Shown: positions 59,552 through 64,000 of the stretch, one piece after another
How the letters are laid out: every line of letters starts with the position of its first letter
Position numbering within the stretch: position 1 is the first letter of the stretch
NCBI RefSeq assembly: GCF_000182565.1
Contig: NW_015971545.1
Location: 1 to 64,000, forward strand
DNA length: 64,000 nucleotides
Origin: Spizellomyces punctatus DAOM BR117
Taxonomy: Eukaryota > Chytridiomycota > Chytridiomycetes > Spizellomycetales > Spizellomycetaceae
Direction of reading: 5' to 3'
Program-made: the position numbers and the translations under genes
Notes under the pieces: generated by a model
The model's input: the letters and a program-made list of their open reading frames with translations, nothing else
The model's database searches: none
Told to the model about the DNA's origin: nothing

Positions 59552-61293
59552 TCACTTCCATATAAATTTCACAGACGGTTCTGTTTTCAATATTTCGTCC
59601 AACTCGCGCGCATTGCATCCCAGGATGGTACATAACTCATCATAATGTCTTCTTCCGTCAAGATAACGCTTCAACTGTCGATTGGGCGAGTCGCCAAGAT
59701 GCTCTCCGGGTCGTGCAAGCCAAACAGGATACTTGTGCACTCTGTACACGAAACCCTTGATAACACCATACAATATAAATCTCCTATATAATAGCTCAGT
59801 CAGCTTTGATTCACCGGAGCGCAAGACCAAATGCATTACCGAACATCGATATTTAAAGCCCACATATGGTTCTCCTCAGTCCACTCCCGGATAGACAATC
59901 CAGGTTTCAAAGCACAGTACAACGAAAATAATAGCGCAAAAGCTGGAGGACTTGATTCGGGCTGAGCGACAAACTGAACGCATTCTGCCTGTGATTCAGG
60001 AGAACGAAGCAGATAGCTGATGGATGGACGGATAGCGTATACATTGCCAAACTAGTGTGGTAACAAAGAATCAATGAATTGTTAACAGCTCTTACGATTC
60101 CGTCCCCCCATCCAATCGCTTTTACATCGCAGTAAGATCAATGAGATAATGCTTCATACCTGGAAAATATCAACAAGCTTGACGCAGCCGTAATACCTTC
60201 ACAATCATAGAAATCAATAAGAATGGCACTGTTCGCGAATATATCGAGTACCTACAACAAATGCTGAATCGCTATCCGAACGAGTGTCACGTCTACGTCG
60301 GCAATCTCTGCGATTTTTCTTACAAAATGTACGCCATTTATATGCGGTACTATCTGGAATTCTTTGGTCATCAAGGCGCCAATCTCTCGGTAAGAACAAG
60401 CAGTACTTACTCGTCGCATAGTCATATCCCAATACTTGTCCATCACCTTTTCGAGGTCAACAATGAGGACAGGGACCTGATAGTCGTGAACTGGAGGTGG
60501 GTCTGGATACTTTGGGAATAGCTTAATATTGATCATATTGGCATCGTCTACAAGACATAAGCCAAACGGTGTTTGCCGTGATATCCTCATGGACATGAAT
60601 GGACTGCAGAGTACACCATACTTATCGGTATTTGACACTCGGAGTATGAGTTCAAGTCCTCCAGCAGCTGTTCCATAATGTTCAATATCGCCCCCTTCGT
60701 ATTCGCATTGGACAGGAACTCGCTTTCCACCTTTCAGCATGAGCCGAGTTGGAAGGTGTTAGAATGAGCCTGCTTTTGTCTTAGTGTCGTCCTGCGCGAC
60801 GATCTTGGGTACACACCTCCAAAGACTTTAACACCCTCGCCATCTTCCGAACCACTTGTTCATAACTGATCGTGTTTGCGTCTTTCTCAAACACAAAGCA
60901 TAGATTAAAGAGTAATGCGTTTCGCTCGTACTTTTGGTCTTTAATGGATACGGGATAACCCATTAACTTGTAATACGGCGTAGATATGGTGACGAGTCGG
61001 TTACAAAGCTCTGGTTTTGGGATGATGTATTCTGATATGGAGTCAAAGTCAAGGATGGGTTCAGGTGCGCTGGGCTGAGACATTAGTGTTGCGGGCGGAA
61101 GTGATGGGGAGGAGTTGGAGGTTTGGGCTGACTGAAGACTGATAGCCGTAGACGCTCCATGGGAGGTGGAGGAGGCAGATGCTGAAGTCACAAAGTTTTC
61201 GGGAACTTCAAAGGTGACTTTGGGCCCTTGAGTTGGGTGAAATTCACTGTAGAATATGGCTAGAAGCAGAGGAAACCCTTGAAATGAGTCCAT
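59552..61293 (-). CDS. NPR2: GATOR1/SEACIT subunit NPR2
   Basis: Minus strand from ATG 61293 (FQGFPLLLAIFYSEFHPTQG, the N-terminal longin strand). Next are a Ser-rich insertion, SEYIIPKPELCNRLVTI, KDQKYERNALLFNLCFVFE, GLCLVDDANMINIKLFPKYP, PVLIVDLEKVMDKYWDMTM, RIYRMHFVRKIAEIADVDV-like block around 60280, ILTYYGCV-type strand, and a C-terminal part with LYRRFILYGVIKGFVYRVHK and RHYDELCTILG. NPR2 is the catalytic-side partner of NPR3 in the Iml1 complex, which inactivates the Rag GTPase Gtr1 on the vacuole and restrains TORC1 under amino-acid limitation. The exons between 60000 and 60400 are short and only partly delimited. VPS11 and NPR2 both serve the vacuole, but lie 30 kb apart. Confidence 0.93.
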
Positions 61294-61604
61294 ATTTTTG
61301 AGATGGGGGATTGCATCGCGAGCACTTGGAAGATGACAAGCTACCGCGCCCACGTGAACGCGATGACAAGCTGAGTCACCTGACTGTAAGCTCTGTGTGT
61401 GTGTGTGTTTTGACTTCCGGTCCTCGGCCGTGTGTTTGGGGCGTATGATGTGTGTGTGGGTTTGGAAGGAAGAAAGGCGCAATCGCAATCTTGTCCATAA
61501 AAGAAGGGAAGCGCAAGCGTCCTCGTTCGTCTGGACTGAATAAGAAGAAGCAAAGGATAAATACGAAGCGGAACACTTGCACATAGGGAGCTGCATTTGC
61601 CATT
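61294..61604. promoter_or_regulatory. Divergent promoter with TG microsatellite, NPR2 / NYN gene
   Basis: About 310 bp between divergent starts. It contains a (TG)7-8 run at 61394-61408 and a shorter TG run near 61446-61458. No coding feature beyond chance open frames. Confidence 0.4.
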
Positions 61605-62953
61605 ATGTTTGGAATAGGGTCGTTTCAGCCCTTCAGGAATGAACCGTCGGTTCTACAATTCTCTCGTCCGCCTTCGGAACATGGGCGAGGTCAGGCGGCT
61701 ACAGCTCAAGGCTCCCGTCAAGGCTCCCCAGTGGCCGTTTTCTGGGACTTTGAGGTGAAGTAGTGCGTAGGCCTGAACTTCTACCTAAGCAGCGTTACCT
61801 ATTATCTCTGTTGCAGAACTGTCCGCCTCCTCGGTAGGCGTCGGTTCCATGTAATTTCCCTGCCTGACAGGGCTGACATTAATAACTTTAAACAGTGGGC
61901 TTTCTGGGTATGATATTGCGGAGAGTTTAAGAAGAGTTGCTCATACTTGTGGACCTCTCACATCTTGCAAGGTACTTGAGTCTCTATCTCTATTGCGCGT
62001 GGATAGATTTCGAATTGCTTTTTGTTGATGGAGTAGGCATATATCGAAGGATTTGAGAAGCATATGCCGAACAAGAGCCTACGTACGGAACTGCAAAGCT
62101 CTGGCATTTCCCTCATAGACTGCCCTGCCAACGGTGGGAAAAATGTAGGTATGTCAGCCTTTTTGGTACAAGCACATTTTAACGTGAAAGTCTTCACATT
62201 TCAAAATTTGCAATAGCGGACCAGATGATGATAGTTGACATGATGGCGTTTGCGCTGGACAATAGGCCGCCGGCCACCGTTATCCTGATTTCAGGAGATA
62301 GAGACTTTGCCTATGCACTCTCTACGCTCCGGAATAGGCAGTACCATATCATTCTCCTCACTGGGAAGCAAGGGGCTCACTTGTCACTAAAGGCACAAGC
62401 CCATGAAGTCTTGGACTGCAGGGTAGATGTCTTGAAGATGGGTGATATGGCCATGGACGATGCTAGCACTGGCAATGCTGGAAAGCAAAAGGGCCTGGAC
62501 GGGCAACAGTCTGGTGAGAGTCCAATATCCGACGACCATGCTAAAAATGCTGCGAACCCGAAGGTGATCCCCAGAAGCGCTTTTGATCTGCCGGTGCAGT
62601 CCACTTGTGACGGGCAAAGTGGCACTGTGGTTGCATCATCTTTTGTGGCATCACAAAGTGCCTGGAGGCAACATGACGATACTATTTCCACTATTGCAAA
62701 AGTAGCCTTCCCCCTGGGTTCCGTCCCTGCGTCCGTGCACCTTCTCGTCAAAATTCTCAATGAATTTAAATATCGAGGGGACCGACGGCCCCTGCGGTCC
62801 AAAGTTGGACTTGCCATCCTGGACAGAGATCCACTGATCTATATCGGTGAGGTGAAGAACTTTACGGGTCTCGCAATGAATGCGGAAAAGTTGGGACTCG
62901 TCCAATTGGGGGGTGAGGATGGGCATGCATGGATTTCTTTACGTGGAGCCTAA
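61605..62953 (+). CDS. NYN (PIN-like) RNase with C-terminal LOTUS/OST-HTH-like domain
   Basis: Five exons (61605-61754, 61817-61833, 61896-61971, 62037-62148, 62217-62953) give 363 residues. The NYN/PIN-like domain begins VAVFWDFENCPPP, whose Asp residues are metal ligands, and continues GYDIAESLRRVAHTCG, LRTELQSSGISLIDCPANGG, DQMMIVDMMAFAL and TVILISGDRDFAYALSTLR, including the second acidic pair DRDF. A disordered linker follows. The C-terminal ~85 residues (SVHLLVKILNEFKYRG, PLRSKVGLAIL, HAWISLRGA) resemble an OST-HTH/LOTUS winged helix. This layout is that of the MARF1/limkain family, RNases that silence selected transcripts. The fungal substrate is unknown. The exon 4 donor was fixed by the conserved NVADQMM junction. 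Confidence 0.82.
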
Positions 62954-63312
62954 GTCGTGACCAGATATAGCGCTCCACAAAGTCCATCTCCAGAAGACTG
63001 TTACTGCTCAATTTAGAGCAATGCTTGCCTGTCTGAGGAAAAACACTTCACTTGTATATGTTGCTGTAAATCATCGTGGTGATTATATGCTCATTTGTAA
63101 ATCATAGACTCACCCAATTCAAATAATATGTATAGCTTCCTCAGGTGAATATGTATAGCTTCCCAAAGTGCTGAGCCTATTCACGTAGCCTGCCGCATTT
63201 GACATAGGTACCCCCGGCTACAGCTGACCTTCCTTTCGCTTCGTCTATCCAGAGTCCATTACCACAACGTTCCAAAAAGTCTTTGTCTCAAAAACACCGT
63301 GACTTACAAGAT
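62954..63312. other. Intergenic, no gene seen
   Basis: About 360 bp between tandemly oriented genes, AT-rich in its first half, with a short AATATGTATAGCTTCC duplication at about 63126-63165. No coding feature. Confidence 0.4.
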
Positions 63313-63846
63313 ATGGCATTAAGAAATGACGGTAACAGCCAGCCTGCTCACAGCTTTGCTTTACAGCGCAGGCGACGGACACGACGCAAGAAAGGCGTCC
63401 ACGCAGATCGTTTACAGGTTCGTTCACAGATTTGATTCCTATCTTCACCTATGGATGGTCGGCCTAATTGATGGGATTTTGTTCCGAAAAAGCCGTATGA
63501 AGGCTACAAGTTTACATCTGAATCGGAGGCACTCCTTCAAGCACTCGTCACGATGAACGGCAACCAGTGGATCAAAACTGCTAAAATCTTCAACCGGCTT
63601 CACCGCGTGCTAGCAAAAGATGTGCGTAGGCAGTGCGAGTACCGATTTGTGGAGCCAGCCAATTGGCCTGCTCATTTTAGCTTTCCGGTACCGTTTTCCC
63701 CTGAGGACCATGCACTCATTGACATTTTGGTGATGATTCATGGCACTGATTGGCGAAAGGTTGCTAAAAAGTTCAATGAGGTCCATTGGGTCCCCGCAGC
63801 GACCCTTCGAACTCACTGGAAGCTAACCAGGCATAGGGACGAATAA
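63313..63846 (+). CDS. Two-repeat Myb/SANT-like protein
   Basis: Two exons (63313-63417 and 63493-63846) give 152 residues. The N-terminus is strongly basic (LQRRRRTRRKKG), a likely nuclear localisation signal. Two tandem helix-turn-helix units follow: FTSESEALLQALVTMNGNQW...AKIFNRLH and FSPEDHALIDILVMIHGTDW...AKKFNEVHW, each with spaced aromatic residues as in Myb/SANT repeats. A LRTHWKLTRHRDE tail ends the protein. It is probably a small DNA- or chromatin-binding factor, but the repeats are divergent from canonical Myb (only the W in the middle and last positions kept). No orthologue is recognised. Confidence 0.65.
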
Positions 63847-64000
63847 CTTGCGCTCCAAATCACAAAACCTGCCACCGCAAATTGGACAAGTGCTGGACAA
63901 TGTTTACAATATATCGTTTTTCGCGGTTTGCAATATTTCCGTTGTACATACGTGTAATGCATCAATACATCACCTGTCAGGGATAGGGTGTTTAAGTCCA

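Overview
The window reads as nuclear DNA of a zoosporic (flagellated) early-diverging fungus, most likely a chytrid-type lineage. Genes are dense, on both strands, and cut by many short introns of about 50-90 nt with GTRNGT donors and AG acceptors. There are no operons, CRISPR arrays, insertion sequences or recognisable tRNAs. The flagellar inference rests on IFT20 (7.8-8.4 kb) and a CSPP1-like centrosome/axoneme protein (51.7-56.5 kb). Fungal character is shown by SEC53, a YAP180-type ANTH protein, an NPR2 orthologue, a Cue2-type Smr endonuclease and a GPI-anchored secreted protein. Most gene models were rebuilt by joining exons by eye. For 18 of them exon lengths were summed and give open frames of family-like size (IFT20 132 aa, Rpn11 310 aa, CSN2 447 aa).

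Layout. 0-5.2 kb: 3' end of a class C GPCR, an unassigned helical protein and a convergent AAA ATPase. 5.5-10.7 kb: CSN2, IFT20, a small mitochondrial-like protein, DPH4 and a 52-residue UQCC6/BRAWNIN-like micropeptide. 11-19.2 kb: P5C dehydrogenase, ribosomal protein eL30, medium-chain acyl-CoA dehydrogenase, an Abraxas-like MPN scaffold and TTC1. 19.2-22.7 kb: a gene-poor, decayed interval with an interrupted gene and a degenerate 18S rRNA fragment. 22.8-37.5 kb: Cue2-like nuclease, RPN11, VPS11, HDDC2, DPH1, a nucleotide-sugar transporter and MYG1. 38.1-38.7 kb: a 294-bp tandem duplication. 39.3-51.4 kb: a cyclic-nucleotide-binding/F-box/LRR fusion, the ANTH adaptor, a disordered protein, a DinB-like protein, RPP1 (RNase P/MRP) and a TTD14-like P-loop/CYTH protein. 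51.7-64 kb: CSPP1-like protein, phosphomannomutase, GPI protein, Grx5, NPR2, a NYN/LOTUS-like protein and a two-repeat Myb/SANT-like protein.

Shared themes. Two enzymes of diphthamide synthesis (DPH1, DPH4) lie in the window. So do three PCI/MPN-lid type proteins (CSN2, Rpn11, Abraxas-like), several RNA quality-control factors (Cue2-like, RPP1, MYG1, NYN protein), mitochondrial metabolism genes (P5CDH, ACADM, Grx5, UQCC6-like) and endolysosomal/nutrient signalling genes (VPS11, NPR2, ANTH). They are scattered, not clustered by pathway. The most unusual items are the degenerate 18S rRNA segment beside a broken gene, the cNMP/F-box/LRR fusion, the tandem duplication of the last codons and 3' end of the Cue2-like gene, and the Abraxas-like gene.
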